Shown: positions 28,809 through 41,736, counted from the stretch's first letter. The stretch is 64,000 bases of DNA from Lachnospiraceae bacterium (GCA_015057425.1 SVEL01000004.1:124001-188000), one strand, 5' to 3'. Program-made: numbers and translations. Notes: generated by a model not told the origin, from the sequence alone.

Positions 28809-29012
28809 TTACTGTAAAATCTGTGCATAATCGTTGATTGCTTCAAGAAGCTCGTCTACATCAATGCCATGAACAAATGCAGCTTCTTCAAGAGATTCCC
28901 CCTGAGCTGACGGACAACCTATGCAGTGCATACCTGCTTCCATAAGTATTGGTGCGAAACCTGCATCTATTCTTAATAATTCACCGATTAACATGTCTTT
29001 TGATACTTTCAT
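28809..29012 (-). CDS. DUF1858 domain protein (disulfide redox type)
   Basis: The 67 residues form one DUF1858 domain: [14 protein letters not shown], then the CIGC pair in [13 protein letters not shown] and a C-terminal helix. Family members often occur with hybrid cluster proteins and are predicted redox-active disulfide proteins. No hybrid cluster gene is next to it here. AGGAGG lies upstream of the ATG. Confidence 0.85.
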   Translation of the reverse strand: MKVSKDMLIGELLRIDAGFAPILMEAGMHCIGCPSAQGESLEEAAFVHGIDVDELLEAINDYAQILQ

Positions 29013-29187
29013 TGTTCCTCCTTTTGAAAGCTTCTTGCTTTCTTTTATATTGAATCATTTGATATTATATTACATTATGGTTTCATTTTCAATCCAAAGT
29101 TATAATTTAGCAACAGCTGACAATAATGATACGTTAAAATAAACCATACCAATGAGCGCAGCAAATTGGGATTTGGCTTAATCAACT

Positions 29188-29601
29188 ACCTACTTTTATG
29201 TTCTTATTCTTATCTCAGTAGGTAATTTTCGACCATATTTTTTTGAGATTACCTACTCCATTATGAATTATCTTGACTTAGTAGGTAAATTTTTGATTAT
29301 TTAATCAGATTTTACCTACTAAACACAATAGTCTTCTTTGTTAATAGGTATTCATACTAAAAAGCAACCATTTTTTACCTACCAAACACAGTAATCTTCT
29401 TTGTTAGTAGGTATTCATACTAAAAAGCAACAATTTTTTACCTACTAAACACAATAATCTTCTTTGTTAATAGGTATTCATACTAAAAAGCAACCATTTT
29501 TTACCTACCAAATAATGAAATCCTACTTGCCAGTAGGTATTTGGCTACAAATATGCCCATTTTTTACCTACTAATCTCGCACTACTTCATCATGAGTAGG
29601 T
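29188..29601. repeat. Seven-unit phased array of 63-bp hairpin repeats
   Basis: Units begin at 29188, 29251, 29314, 29377, 29440, 29503 and 29566, exactly 63 bases apart. Each begins ACCTAC(T/C) and carries A(G/A)TAGGT exactly 29 bases later, forming a 7-bp inverted repeat with a 22-base loop; 27 bases separate one hairpin from the next. Units 3-5 are almost identical throughout. Units 1, 2, 6 and 7 share little beyond the inverted motif but keep the same lengths. All frames contain stops, so it is non-coding. Confidence 0.95.
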
Positions 29602-29626
29602 AAATTCAGATTTATATCATCCACAT

Positions 29627-29742
29627 CTTCTTGCCCTTCGGACAAGAAGCAGCCCTCGCTCAAAAGAGCTCGGTCAATTCAAGTTTTTATTTCTCTCACA
29701 GCGCCAAAATCCAGCCGCTTTGCGCCTATCGTGCGACTTATG
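29627..29742. other. Structured non-coding segment next to the 63-bp array
   Basis: The stretch between the array and the stop codon of the 844-residue gene looks richer in GC than its surroundings and holds a CTTCTTG/CAAGAAG hairpin (29627-29649), a GAGC/GCTC hairpin and GCGC-rich segments. It has no open frame. On the minus strand it would be the first part of the 3' untranslated region, followed by the array. Confidence 0.5.
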
Positions 29743-32277
29743 TTAATACACCACAAGGAAGATTGAGTTATTCTCAATTATTCCCTTTTCAAGCTTTGAT
29801 GTTCTTACAGTTGACGTTTTTCCTGTCTCTATGTCTAATACCTGATAACTGTCTATACTTGATATGGTTCCTGTGTATCCTGTGAGCAATACATACTTAC
29901 CGTCATATTTTGTTATTACAGGACATCCCTTTGATAAGAAGTAAGGGCAGTTTGCAAGTTCTCCGCCTGAGAAATCAAGGCATTTTGCATTCTTAGCTGT
30001 TGACAATCCCTCTACAGGTGTCATTCCTTCAACTACTGCAGATGTATCCTCACCCATAATGTATAAAAGAGTTTTAACCGTCTTTATAAGCTGACTGTCT
30101 GTTTCTTCCCCTCTTACTACAATATCACTGATGCTGCTTTGGTTCGGTCTCATAATTCGTCCCCAGACAAACTTTCCATCCCAGTCTACGACAAGGCCAT
30201 ACATATTGTTAGCAACTCGCAGAGCATCTGAAGCACGTTCATATCTGCCATACATTCTGCCTCTTGCATATACATAATACTTTCCTGTCTCAGTAGAATT
30301 ACCTCCGAGTGCAATTGACTCTCCTACACTAAATTCAACTTTTCCCGGGTACCCGATTCTGATTTTGTTAGGGCTTGTAATTGTATAACTAAATGTAAGT
30401 GTCAGTTCGGTTTTCTTAAGTGTTGTTGATATAGTTCCTACTTCCGCCGATGCTCCGTCAGAATAATCGCCGTTAATATATCTGTCATCACTTGTTTCAA
30501 CAAACTTACCGTCTTCTTTTTTTACTCTCGTCAACATAATCATATTGTTAATAATTTCAATATCGGTTATGTAAATATTTTCTTTTGTATATACGGATGC
30601 ATCTGAATTTTCTCCGCCAAGCTTCATAACCAGCTTGTACATAGGAAATGTTGTATATCCCGCTTCATCTTCAGATATATCACCACTGTGGGCTATTCCA
30701 TACGCAAAGTCATTTCCCACAAAACCAAGTACTCTTACATAATCGCCTTCCGGCGCAGTGATAATATAGTCGCTACCTGTCTCAATATTAATAACTCTTA
30801 TACTTTCCGCACCATATACCAAACCATTTTCATGCCATGCAACTATGGTATTGGCGTCATTGATTACAAAGTTTCCATCATCGAGACCCTTAGCTATCTG
30901 GACACTTTCATTACTTTCAAGGTTTATGGAATATATGCTGTCTTCAAGCATAATATACGCTATATTTTTCTCATTAATATAGGCAAGTCTGCCGGCAGTT
31001 TCTTTAAGGATTGAATATTCCTTATCCGACTCTACAAATATGATTTCTTTCACTTCATTTTCAGACGCATCATATTTGTATATAGATATTCCGTTCTTTC
31101 CCTCATGTTCTCCACGATTCATATATCCGTAAACAATAAACATAATATTTCCCCTGTTGTCTACTGATATTATATTTATATCGTGATTACGGTTATTTTC
31201 TCTTACTTCCGTAAAATTATCCGTAGTAAATGTAAATACGGAAATAGCCTTATTGTTCTTCAGGTTCATACACCAAAGTGCATTTTCCTTCACAAAGCTT
31301 ACATATGAACCATTGGCACTTGTAAGATACTCTATACTAAGATCACTGTCTATTCCAAGATTAATTCGTGTAGTTGAAATATTTTGGCTGTTTGCGTCAA
31401 ATATCTGATTCACGGCTCTTTCGTAGGAGTAAACGTACATTTCTGAAATACCCTGTCTAAGTCTAAAGTATTCCGTCACATTGTAATACTGATATGTATC
31501 ATAATCGTTAGTTGCCCTGACTACATATTCCATAGTATATTCGCCAAACACACTATACATTTCTTTTATTGTCATAACAGGCTTAGTAACCTGTTCTACC
31601 TGGAGATTTCCCCATGCAAGCTGATCCTGTGAACAATAAATATCCACATAACCAAGGTTATTCTGATTTACAGTTGCGTCATACTCTCTGTACTTATTTA
31701 TCTGCTGTGCAGTCTCATCATCAAGCGTAGCCGCACTGAAAAATTCAACAAAATCCATATGCTTCTCAAGGTCATTTTCAGTTGATTTTATGATTCTTGA
31801 GTAATATCTTATATTGGTTTCTCTTTCCGTAGACAGCTTTATGATAAGCATATATTCTTCACCGGACTTAATAAGTGAACTAAGCTTAATCTTGGCATTA
31901 ACCTCATTGTCCGTCACTGTCCAGTCCTCTAACTCTTCATCTTCTATAAGTCTCTCTCCGTCTAAGCTTCGAATCTCGTAAGCAATACCTACGATATTGT
32001 TACCATATCGCTGTATCGTAAAATCTACAATACCCGAATCACCTACTACAGTAAGGCAATCACGCATAAAACTTACATTCATGTCCATTGTGTAGCCATG
32101 AACATAGTTCACCGCCCTTGAACACACCTTAAAATTAACAACCGGTAATGTCGCCTCACCCATAATCACCGATGCTTCAGGTGTTTCAGGTTTTTCATAT
32201 GTTATTATCATATATCCGGCTATTACCAGTAAAAATACTGCAAGCAGGACAATAAGTTTGGTCAATAATGCTTTCAT
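29743..32277 (-). CDS. Large membrane-anchored protein with propeller-like middle and degenerate C39-like end
   Basis: The 844 residues have a membrane anchor (about 5-25), a beta-rich N-terminal region, a middle (about 320-640) with repeated short strands such as YSINLESNESVQIAKGL that suggests a beta-propeller, and a C-terminal part (NCPYFLSKGCPVITKYDGKY) that resembles papain-like C39 domains. The position where C39 enzymes have the catalytic His (usually before the VVLTGY strand) is Lys here, so peptidase activity is doubtful. Function unknown. It is followed by a structured region and the repeat array, and probably shares an operon with the 257-residue gene 22 bases upstream. Confidence 0.7.
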   Translation of the reverse strand: MKALLTKLIVLLAVFLLVIAGYMIITYEKPETPEASVIMGEATLPVVNFKVCSRAVNYVHGYTMDMNVSFMRDCLTVVGDSGIVDFTIQRYGNNIVGIAYEIRSLDGERLIEDEELEDWTVTDNEVNAKIKLSSLIKSGEEYMLIIKLSTERETNIRYYSRIIKSTENDLEKHMDFVEFFSAATLDDETAQQINKYREYDATVNQNNLGYVDIYCSQDQLAWGNLQVEQVTKPVMTIKEMYSVFGEYTMEYVVRATNDYDTYQYYNVTEYFRLRQGISEMYVYSYERAVNQIFDANSQNISTTRINLGIDSDLSIEYLTSANGSYVSFVKENALWCMNLKNNKAISVFTFTTDNFTEVRENNRNHDINIISVDNRGNIMFIVYGYMNRGEHEGKNGISIYKYDASENEVKEIIFVESDKEYSILKETAGRLAYINEKNIAYIMLEDSIYSINLESNESVQIAKGLDDGNFVINDANTIVAWHENGLVYGAESIRVINIETGSDYIITAPEGDYVRVLGFVGNDFAYGIAHSGDISEDEAGYTTFPMYKLVMKLGGENSDASVYTKENIYITDIEIINNMIMLTRVKKEDGKFVETSDDRYINGDYSDGASAEVGTISTTLKKTELTLTFSYTITSPNKIRIGYPGKVEFSVGESIALGGNSTETGKYYVYARGRMYGRYERASDALRVANNMYGLVVDWDGKFVWGRIMRPNQSSISDIVVRGEETDSQLIKTVKTLLYIMGEDTSAVVEGMTPVEGLSTAKNAKCLDFSGGELANCPYFLSKGCPVITKYDGKYVLLTGYTGTISSIDSYQVLDIETGKTSTVRTSKLEKGIIENNSIFLVVY

Positions 32278-32299
32278 AAATCAATTCTCCGCGCCGCCC

Positions 32300-33073
32300 T
32301 TATATGGTCGGTGTTGCCATGTAAACACTTGTAACTTTATTATCTTCATCTTCTTCAATAATGAGCGTAAGATTTACCTTTTTGTCGCCGTAGATTACAT
32401 ATTCATCAAATCCGTCAGTATAGCCGTAGACTGCATAATATCTGTCTTTTATATCCTTGCTTACTACGCCTGCATACAATTCACCGAAAAATCTCTTACC
32501 TACTTCTTCTTTCTCTTTATCATCAAGAATTCGACTGATTTCTCCACACACACTTATGGCAGAAGTTGTTTTCATATTCATACTTTTAAAGAATTCTATC
32601 AGTTTATCTCTGTAGTATAAAGTACTTTCTACAGAATTTTCAATACAAATTCTTACTTTAATATACTGTTCAAGGTAAATTACATTATTTCCTTCATCAT
32701 TTTCTTTGGAAATAAACTCAATGCTAACCTCTGAACCCTCGTTGCCGGCTTTTATCTGTCCGGTAATTATATCGTTGTTTCTAACACTTTCATAAGGACA
32801 ATAATTTGTTATGGATAATTCTTTTGCCACTTCTCCAAGAAGCTCTGCCTTCTCCTCATCACCAAGATAAGTGCTTCCGTACACCGCCGTAATCTCTGTG
32901 GTGCTGTAAGTCGAGTAAAATTCATCACCTGAAAATGCTGCAACTACATCTGAATGAGTTGCCACATACTTTTCCCCTGAATCATCAATCATATATACCA
33001 CAATTGCAAGAACTGCTGCCATAATAACCACAATTGCCGCAAATATTTTCCCCAATGTAATTCTTCTATTCAT
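32300..33073 (-). CDS. YwmB-like secreted or membrane-anchored protein
   Basis: The 257 residues have one N-terminal membrane segment (about 8-30) and an outside alpha/beta domain. Size, topology and position suggest the YwmB family: in Bacillus subtilis, ywmB also lies just after the atp operon. Sequence support is by eye only. The function of YwmB is not known. Confidence 0.6.
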   Translation of the reverse strand: MNRRITLGKIFAAIVVIMAAVLAIVVYMIDDSGEKYVATHSDVVAAFSGDEFYSTYSTTEITAVYGSTYLGDEEKAELLGEVAKELSITNYCPYESVRNNDIITGQIKAGNEGSEVSIEFISKENDEGNNVIYLEQYIKVRICIENSVESTLYYRDKLIEFFKSMNMKTTSAISVCGEISRILDDKEKEEVGKRFFGELYAGVVSKDIKDRYYAVYGYTDGFDEYVIYGDKKVNLTLIIEEDEDNKVTSVYMATPTI

Positions 33074-33140
33074 ATACTACCCCATTTCTGTTTTATATGG
33101 GTAGTATATCCATAAATTTCCTGCTCTATTCAGCAGACAA

Positions 33141-33175
33141 GGGACTTTCATAAATATTTACTTTACGAAAGTCCC
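33141..33175 (-). terminator. Hairpin at the end of the atp operon
   Basis: GGGACTTTC and GAAAGTCCC form a perfect 9-bp stem shortly after atpC, followed by a second stem CTGCT/AGCAG. The T-tract is poor, so termination is likely but not certain. Confidence 0.55.
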
Positions 33176-33182
33176 TACATGC

Positions 33183-33593
33183 TTATATTTTCTTTGTTGC
33201 CTGTAATCTTACAAGAGATCTCTTAAGTGCAAGCTCTGCACGATGTACGTTTACATCATCTCCGCCTGATTTAAGTCTTCTTTCAGCTCGAAGCTTAGCT
33301 TCATTTGCTCTGTTGACGTCAATTTCCTCCGGCCATTCTGCCACTTCAGCCATAATGGTAATCTTATCCTGAAGGATGAGAACAAATCCTGCATGAACTG
33401 CCGCAAGCTTTTCGCCTTCTTCCATATGAATCGTAACTACACAAGGCACAAGAACTGTTGTCATCGGTATATGATTCTTATATATACCCATTTCGCCTTC
33501 GCTTGTAGTTAATTCTAAGAAATGTGCCTTTCCTTCAAAGAAAACACGTTCAGGAGAGATAATTTCCAAATCAAAATACTTATTATCTTCCAT
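33183..33593 (-). CDS. atpC: F1 ATP synthase epsilon subunit
   Basis: The 136 residues show the epsilon fold: an N-terminal beta-sandwich (LEIISPERVFFEGKAHF, GEMGIYKNHIPM) and a C-terminal helical hairpin from about residue 90. Epsilon is part of the central rotor stalk and can inhibit ATP hydrolysis. It is the last gene of the atp operon. Confidence 0.95.
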   Translation of the reverse strand: MEDNKYFDLEIISPERVFFEGKAHFLELTTSEGEMGIYKNHIPMTTVLVPCVVTIHMEEGEKLAAVHAGFVLILQDKITIMAEVAEWPEEIDVNRANEAKLRAERRLKSGGDDVNVHRAELALKRSLVRLQATKKI

Positions 33594-33609
33594 TTATCAA
33601 TTCTCCATA

Positions 33610-35019
<1,410 letters not shown>

Positions 35020-35877
35020 TTAGCCGATTGCTTCCGAGCCGGCTATTATTTCTGTTAATTCCTGTGTAATAGAGCTTTGTCTTGCTCTGTTATACTTAAG
35101 AGACAAATCAGCTATCATTTCTTCTGCATTGCTTGTTGCCGAATCCATAGCTGCCATTCTCGCACCATTTTCACTGGCAACCGATTCAATTAATGCGCCG
35201 AATATAAGGCTGCTGATGTATTTCGGAATAATTACATCAAGAACCTCTTCTTCATCCGGTTCATAATTCATCGGTATTTTTTTGTCTTCATTATTAAGCT
35301 CAAAATCCAACGATACAGGGAGAAGCTTTTTAAGTGTCGGTATATGACTTACTGTATTTTTAAATACTGTATAAGCAATATAAATTTCTCCGATTTCTCC
35401 ACTTTCATATGCTTCAAGAACATCTCGTGATATGTCCATTGCATCTCTGTATATAGGTTCCTCAACAGCATCAGAATAATCTTTCTTAACTGTGTAGCCC
35501 TTTCTTGTAAGAGAATCTTTACCCTTACGTCCTACCGTATACAATAAAACATCATCTGCTTTCAGTTCTTCATTACCTGTTATCATCTTTACAATGTTAG
35601 AATTGTATCCGCCTGCAAGTCCTCTGTTGGAAGTAATTACGATAACCGCTTTCTTTCTTCCTTCCACCTGTTTTAAAAACCTGTGTCTGATATTTCCGGA
35701 CCTTGCGAGAACCGAAGTAACCGTTTCATACATATTCTCAAAATATGGTTTTGTGTTTTCGGCTCTGTTCCTGCTTTTTTGCAACTTAACTGTAGAAACA
35801 AGCTTCATGGCTTTGGTGATTTGTCCTGTACTTTGTACACTTGCCTTTCGTCTCTGAATATCTCTCATAGACGCCAT
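35020..35877 (-). CDS. atpG: F1 ATP synthase gamma subunit
   Basis: Gamma is the central shaft of F1. The N-terminus MASMRDIQRRKASVQSTGQI and the C-terminal ASENGARMAAMDSATSNAEE are strongly conserved in the family. Two in-frame ATGs are possible; the one at 35877 gives the usual MAS start and better spacing to AGAGGTG. Length 285 residues. Confidence 0.96.
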   Translation of the reverse strand: MASMRDIQRRKASVQSTGQITKAMKLVSTVKLQKSRNRAENTKPYFENMYETVTSVLARSGNIRHRFLKQVEGRKKAVIVITSNRGLAGGYNSNIVKMITGNEELKADDVLLYTVGRKGKDSLTRKGYTVKKDYSDAVEEPIYRDAMDISRDVLEAYESGEIGEIYIAYTVFKNTVSHIPTLKKLLPVSLDFELNNEDKKIPMNYEPDEEEVLDVIIPKYISSLIFGALIESVASENGARMAAMDSATSNAEEMIADLSLKYNRARQSSITQELTEIIAGSEAIG

Positions 35878-35906
35878 ACACATTCACCTCTTTCACTATG
35901 CATGAA

Positions 35907-37977
<2,071 letters not shown>

Positions 37978-37990
<13 letters not shown>

Positions 37991-38577
37991 GTGTCTTCAC
38001 CTATCTCCTTCAAAGTTTCCTCAATAAGTTTACTTTGTTCCTCTTCACTTAATGAAGCTGCCACAAGTCTGCCTGCCATTATCGTGGCAACATTTATAAT
38101 CTCCTGCTTAATTTCGTCTGCTGCTTTATTCTTTTCAAGCTCAGCTTCCTTCTTGGCTCTTTCGATTATACGTGCAGCCTCTTCCTTAGCCTCATCAATG
38201 ATTCTGTCTTCATTCTTAAGAGCTTTTTTACGTGCTTCACTTAATATAGCTTCAACTTCTTTATCTACAGATTCAAGGTGCTCTTCATATTCTGCCTTAA
38301 GTTTTAAGGCATCTTCCTTGTCTTTCTCAGCAGCCATTCTGTCGGATGTTATCTTTTCCTGTCTCTTCTTTAACACATCACGTACCGGATCAAAGAGAAG
38401 GTATGAAAGAATAACAAATAATAAAAATATATTTATTGCCAATATACCCGCATCAAAGAACAACTGTGCATCAAGTCCGAATATTCTGTTTTCTCCGACT
38501 TTGCTTGCTGCATCTACTGCCTCATTAGCTACATCTAACAACACGGGATTACCGGCTAATTTGCTTAAGATATCCAA
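37978..38577 (-). CDS. atpF: F0 ATP synthase b subunit
   Basis: The 199 residues have a membrane helix at about 45-65 and then a long charged coiled coil rich in Ala, Glu and Lys, the peripheral stalk that links F0 to F1. Translation appears to start at a TTG at 38577, seven bases after AAAGGAGG. About 40 residues precede the membrane helix, a longer N-terminus than in many b subunits. Confidence 0.93.
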
Positions 38578-38618
38578 GGTTTCGCCTCCTTTCCATTATT
38601 CTCTGTTCAATATTATTC

Positions 38619-38894
<276 letters not shown>

Positions 38895-38906
38895 TCAATC
38901 TGACTT

Positions 38907-39620
38907 TTAATCTGAAATCTTGTCATTAATGTATACCATGGTCAACATACAGAATACATACGTCTGTATAAGTCCTGAGAATATATCAAAGTATACATGT
39001 AATATTGCCGGAATACCTGTTGTTATCGGTGGTGACAACAATCCGTAGATAAGCCCCATCATAACTGTTCCTGACAGTACATTACCGAAAAGACGCAATG
39101 ACAATGACAACGGTACCGCTATTTCACCTATTAAATTAATAGGGAAAAGAATAGGGGTTGGTTTAAAGAGTGCTGTCAAATGCTGCATCTTATTCTTTTT
39201 AAGACCACAATAGTGAATCATAGCAAATGTTATGAGACCAAGTGGCAAGGTAACACCATAATCGGCAGTCGGCGGTCTGAGACCAAAAAGACCTGATATA
39301 TTGGCAATTCCCACAAATAACATAACCGTAGCAATGTAATTTCTGAATCGCTTGTCATTATCACCCATAATACCGTGAACCATATTATCAATAGCTTCAA
39401 CAGCCAGCTCAAATATGTTCTGCAGCGTACCCGGTGTATCTTCAGGCTTTGCTTTCTTGACCTTTCTGTTAACAACTACCGCAAGAATAATCAGCGCTAT
39501 TGATACAATCAGCAGGCTGATATGTGTAGTTGTAATATACACGGTCTGACCGAATAAATGGATTTCCTTCAGGTATTGAATGGAGAAACCTGCTTCTAAA
39601 TTTGAATCATTTCCTCCCAC
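38907..39620 (-). CDS. atpB: F0 ATP synthase a subunit
   Basis: The 237-residue membrane protein has several helices and the essential Arg in PLSLSLRLFGN at about residue 175. It holds the ion half-channels next to the c ring. Translation appears to start at a GTG at 39620, four bases after the preceding stop, with AAGGAAGGTGAGG just upstream; coupling to the previous gene is likely. Confidence 0.95.
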   Translation of the reverse strand: MGGNDSNLEAGFSIQYLKEIHLFGQTVYITTTHISLLIVSIALIILAVVVNRKVKKAKPEDTPGTLQNIFELAVEAIDNMVHGIMGDNDKRFRNYIATVMLFVGIANISGLFGLRPPTADYGVTLPLGLITFAMIHYCGLKKNKMQHLTALFKPTPILFPINLIGEIAVPLSLSLRLFGNVLSGTVMMGLIYGLLSPPITTGIPAILHVYFDIFSGLIQTYVFCMLTMVYINDKISD

Positions 39621-39624
39621 GTCC

Positions 39625-40032
39625 TCACCTTCCTTTATCCGTGAATTTTTGTGTTACTTTATGAGTAAGCGGCCTTAAGTAAGCCGATACTTTTAATGAA
39701 ATAAGCCCAAACAAGGCTGTTATCACATCTCCTATACCAAGGAAAAACAATCCTAAGAACACAATAAGAAAGACAACTATTCTTATAATATACCCAAATC
39801 TTACGTGTTTTAATGCTCCTTCTTCGCCTCTGGAGACGGATTCTTCTACAATTATCGCCATATGTATTGTCATAAATACAGCCAAGGCAACACCTGCCAG
39901 AAAACCGACGGAAGAAAACAGCTTTCTTTCGGTTACAAACAGAATAATTATTTCTACAGGTATGGAATAAACCAATATCCCTGCCAAAAGCTCCATAAGA
40001 GTAGCGTAATTACTCATCTTTCGAATTTTCAT
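39625..40032 (-). CDS. AtpI-like membrane protein of the atp operon
   Basis: The 135 residues have four membrane segments and lie between atpZ-like and atpB genes, where atpI is usual. AtpI-type proteins help assemble the c ring or carry Mg2+. Sequence similarity to AtpI is weak by eye, so the name rests mostly on position and topology. Its start overlaps the end of the preceding gene by 23 bases, with AAAGGAG inside that gene. Confidence 0.75.
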   Translation of the reverse strand: MKIRKMSNYATLMELLAGILVYSIPVEIIILFVTERKLFSSVGFLAGVALAVFMTIHMAIIVEESVSRGEEGALKHVRFGYIIRIVVFLIVFLGLFFLGIGDVITALFGLISLKVSAYLRPLTHKVTQKFTDKGR

Positions 40033-40228
40033 TGATTACTCCTTTTGCCAATACATATGCATTTCTTCCTCCTGCCAACAATCCCAAAAATAACAAAGGA
40101 ACTGAAAACCAGGTGGAAAACTTACTATCAATAAATAAACCTACTGCCAGACAGAGAAATGTAGGCACCATAACACTTACTCCCAACTGAGTTATCAGGG
40201 ATAAGCTTCTAAAAACTGACTTCTTCAT
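40010..40228 (-). CDS. AtpZ/AtpI-type small membrane protein
   Basis: The 72 residues have two membrane helices (about 11-32 and 40-62) with LFIDSKFSTW between them and the pattern GLLAGGRNAYVL in the second, typical of the small AtpZ/AtpQ proteins encoded at the head of atp operons. It overlaps the next gene. Confidence 0.8.
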   Translation of the reverse strand: MKKSVFRSLSLITQLGVSVMVPTFLCLAVGLFIDSKFSTWFSVPLLFLGLLAGGRNAYVLAKGVINENSKDE

Positions 40229-40264
40229 GTCATTTCCCGTCCTTTCACAGCATAAACAAAGATA

Positions 40265-40750
40265 CTACACTTCTATTTCTAACTTTCTGTTACCCGGCTC
40301 GTATCTTGTAAACTTAACCTTTGACGACGCAAGCATCTTCTTAGACGCTACCACGCTGTCAGTACCACAGTATTTATCATCTGCATAAATTACTTCACTT
40401 ATACCTGATTGAATGATTGCTTTTGCACATTCATTACAAGGAAATAAAGTAACATACATCTTACAGCCTTCAAGACTGCCGCCTCTGTAATTAAGGATGG
40501 CATTCAGCTCACTATGTGTTGTGTAAAAATACTTGTTATTTAATGGGTCACCGTCTCTGTTCCAAGGGAACTCATCATCAGAACAGCCTATAGGGAATCC
40601 ATTGTATCCCATAGAAAGAATCTTATTGTTCTGACTTACGATGCAGGCTCCCACCTGTGTATTCGGATCCTTTGATCTCATGGCGGAAAGCTTGGCAACA
40701 CCCATAAAATATTCATCCCAGCTTATATAATCCTCTCTCTTACATCCCAT
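40265..40750 (-). CDS. dCMP deaminase family protein (ComEB-like)
   Basis: The 161 residues have the zinc-dependent cytidine/deoxycytidylate deaminase motifs: THSELNAI (zinc His and catalytic Glu) and PCNEC (two zinc Cys). It is predicted to turn dCMP into dUMP for dTTP synthesis. It sits between rpiB and the atp genes in the same direction, with short spacers. Confidence 0.92.
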   Translation of the reverse strand: MGCKREDYISWDEYFMGVAKLSAMRSKDPNTQVGACIVSQNNKILSMGYNGFPIGCSDDEFPWNRDGDPLNNKYFYTTHSELNAILNYRGGSLEGCKMYVTLFPCNECAKAIIQSGISEVIYADDKYCGTDSVVASKKMLASSKVKFTRYEPGNRKLEIEV

Positions 40751-40781
40751 ATGCTCTCTCCTTTATCTGCTTATAAGATAA

Positions 40782-41210
40782 TTAGTCTTCTATAGCTTTA
40801 ACTCGTCTTACATGTCTTTCTTCGTTAGAGAACTCTGTATCGAGGAATGTATCAACTATCTTGAGCGCAAGACCCGGACCTACAACTCTTCCTCCAAGTG
40901 CAAGGATATTGGCATCGTTGTGAAGTCTTGTAGCTTCTGCCGTAAAACAATCTGTACAAACTGCTGCACGAATTCCCTTTACTTTATTGGCTGCTATAGA
41001 TATACCTATTCCCGTACCGCATACAAGAATTCCTCTGTCACATTCTCCAGTTACTATGGCATTTGCAACTGCCTTAGCATATACAGGATAATCAACTGAT
41101 TCGCTTGTATAGCTTCCGTAGTCCTTGAATTCCAATCCTCTTGCAGTAAGATGTTTAATTATCTCCTGTTTTAATTCATAACCACCCTGGTCACTTCCTA
41201 ATGCTATCAT
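40782..41210 (-). CDS. rpiB: Ribose-5-phosphate isomerase B
   Basis: The 142 residues match RpiB: SDQGGYELKQ at the N-terminus, the active-site Cys in AAVCTDCFTAEATRLHNDAN, and the CGTGIGISIAANK phosphate loop. It interconverts ribose 5-phosphate and ribulose 5-phosphate. Gene order tsaC - LMW-PTP - rpiB resembles ywlC-ywlE-ywlF of Bacillus. Confidence 0.95.
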   Translation of the reverse strand: MIALGSDQGGYELKQEIIKHLTARGLEFKDYGSYTSESVDYPVYAKAVANAIVTGECDRGILVCGTGIGISIAANKVKGIRAAVCTDCFTAEATRLHNDANILALGGRVVGPGLALKIVDTFLDTEFSNEERHVRRVKAIED

Positions 41211-41250
41211 AGCTTCCTCCTTTTTCTATATATTAAAGCTGTTGCTTTAT

Positions 41251-41736
41251 TTATCTGTTTACTTCTTCTAATTCTAATCTGATTATTTCAGCAAGCTTCT
41301 CTATAAGTTCTTTTATCTCGGCAACGCTTGTACGATACTCTTCGATATCCTTACCGTAAGGTGCTTCAACATCTCCGTTACTTCCCGAAATCTCTTTTAA
41401 AGTATATACATTGGTTGCATTTGAAAATCTCTCGTATAACCGGCGTTTGCCTCTTTCGGTCATCATTATTACCAACGTATTGGAGCCAAAATCATCAGCT
41501 GTCATCTGAACTGAACTGTGACCGCTTATGTCTATGCCCATTTCATTAAGTATCTGAACTCCTTTTGGGTTAGGCGGTTCATTGAAAAGTACCACCAAAC
41601 CTTTAGAGGACACATTTACATAGCCCCACGGCAATGTTTTCTGAAGAAGTGCAGATGCGACAGGTCCTCTGTATGTATCATCTTCACTGACGAAAATAAT
41701 ATTGTCATAACTGGCATCTCCTTTAATAGCCGACAT
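41251..41736 (-). CDS. LMW protein-tyrosine-phosphatase homologue without the catalytic Cys
   Basis: From the ATG at 41736 (AAGGAGG seven bases upstream) it has 161 residues. Fold and position match YwlE-type low-molecular-weight phosphatases, with VLFN, GIDISGHSS and TLVIMMTERGKRRL in the expected places. The active-site loop, normally CxGNxCRSP, reads SEDDTYRGP, so the nucleophile Cys is Ser and the Ser is Gly. It is very probably catalytically dead or changed in function. YwlE normally reverses protein arginine phosphorylation; here binding without catalysis is a possibility. Confidence 0.8.
   Translation of the reverse strand: MSAIKGDASYDNIIFVSEDDTYRGPVASALLQKTLPWGYVNVSSKGLVVLFNEPPNPKGVQILNEMGIDISGHSSVQMTADDFGSNTLVIMMTERGKRRLYERFSNATNVYTLKEISGSNGDVEAPYGKDIEEYRTSVAEIKELIEKLAEIIRLELEEVNR

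Noticed and set aside
29188..29601. CRISPR array
   Set aside because: The period is constant, but only 7-bp inverted motifs are conserved across units, the would-be spacers are near-identical in three units, and no cas gene is present.
41251..41736. Active protein phosphatase annotation
   Set aside because: The fold and location fit, but the nucleophile Cys and P-loop are missing, so an activity call is not supported.
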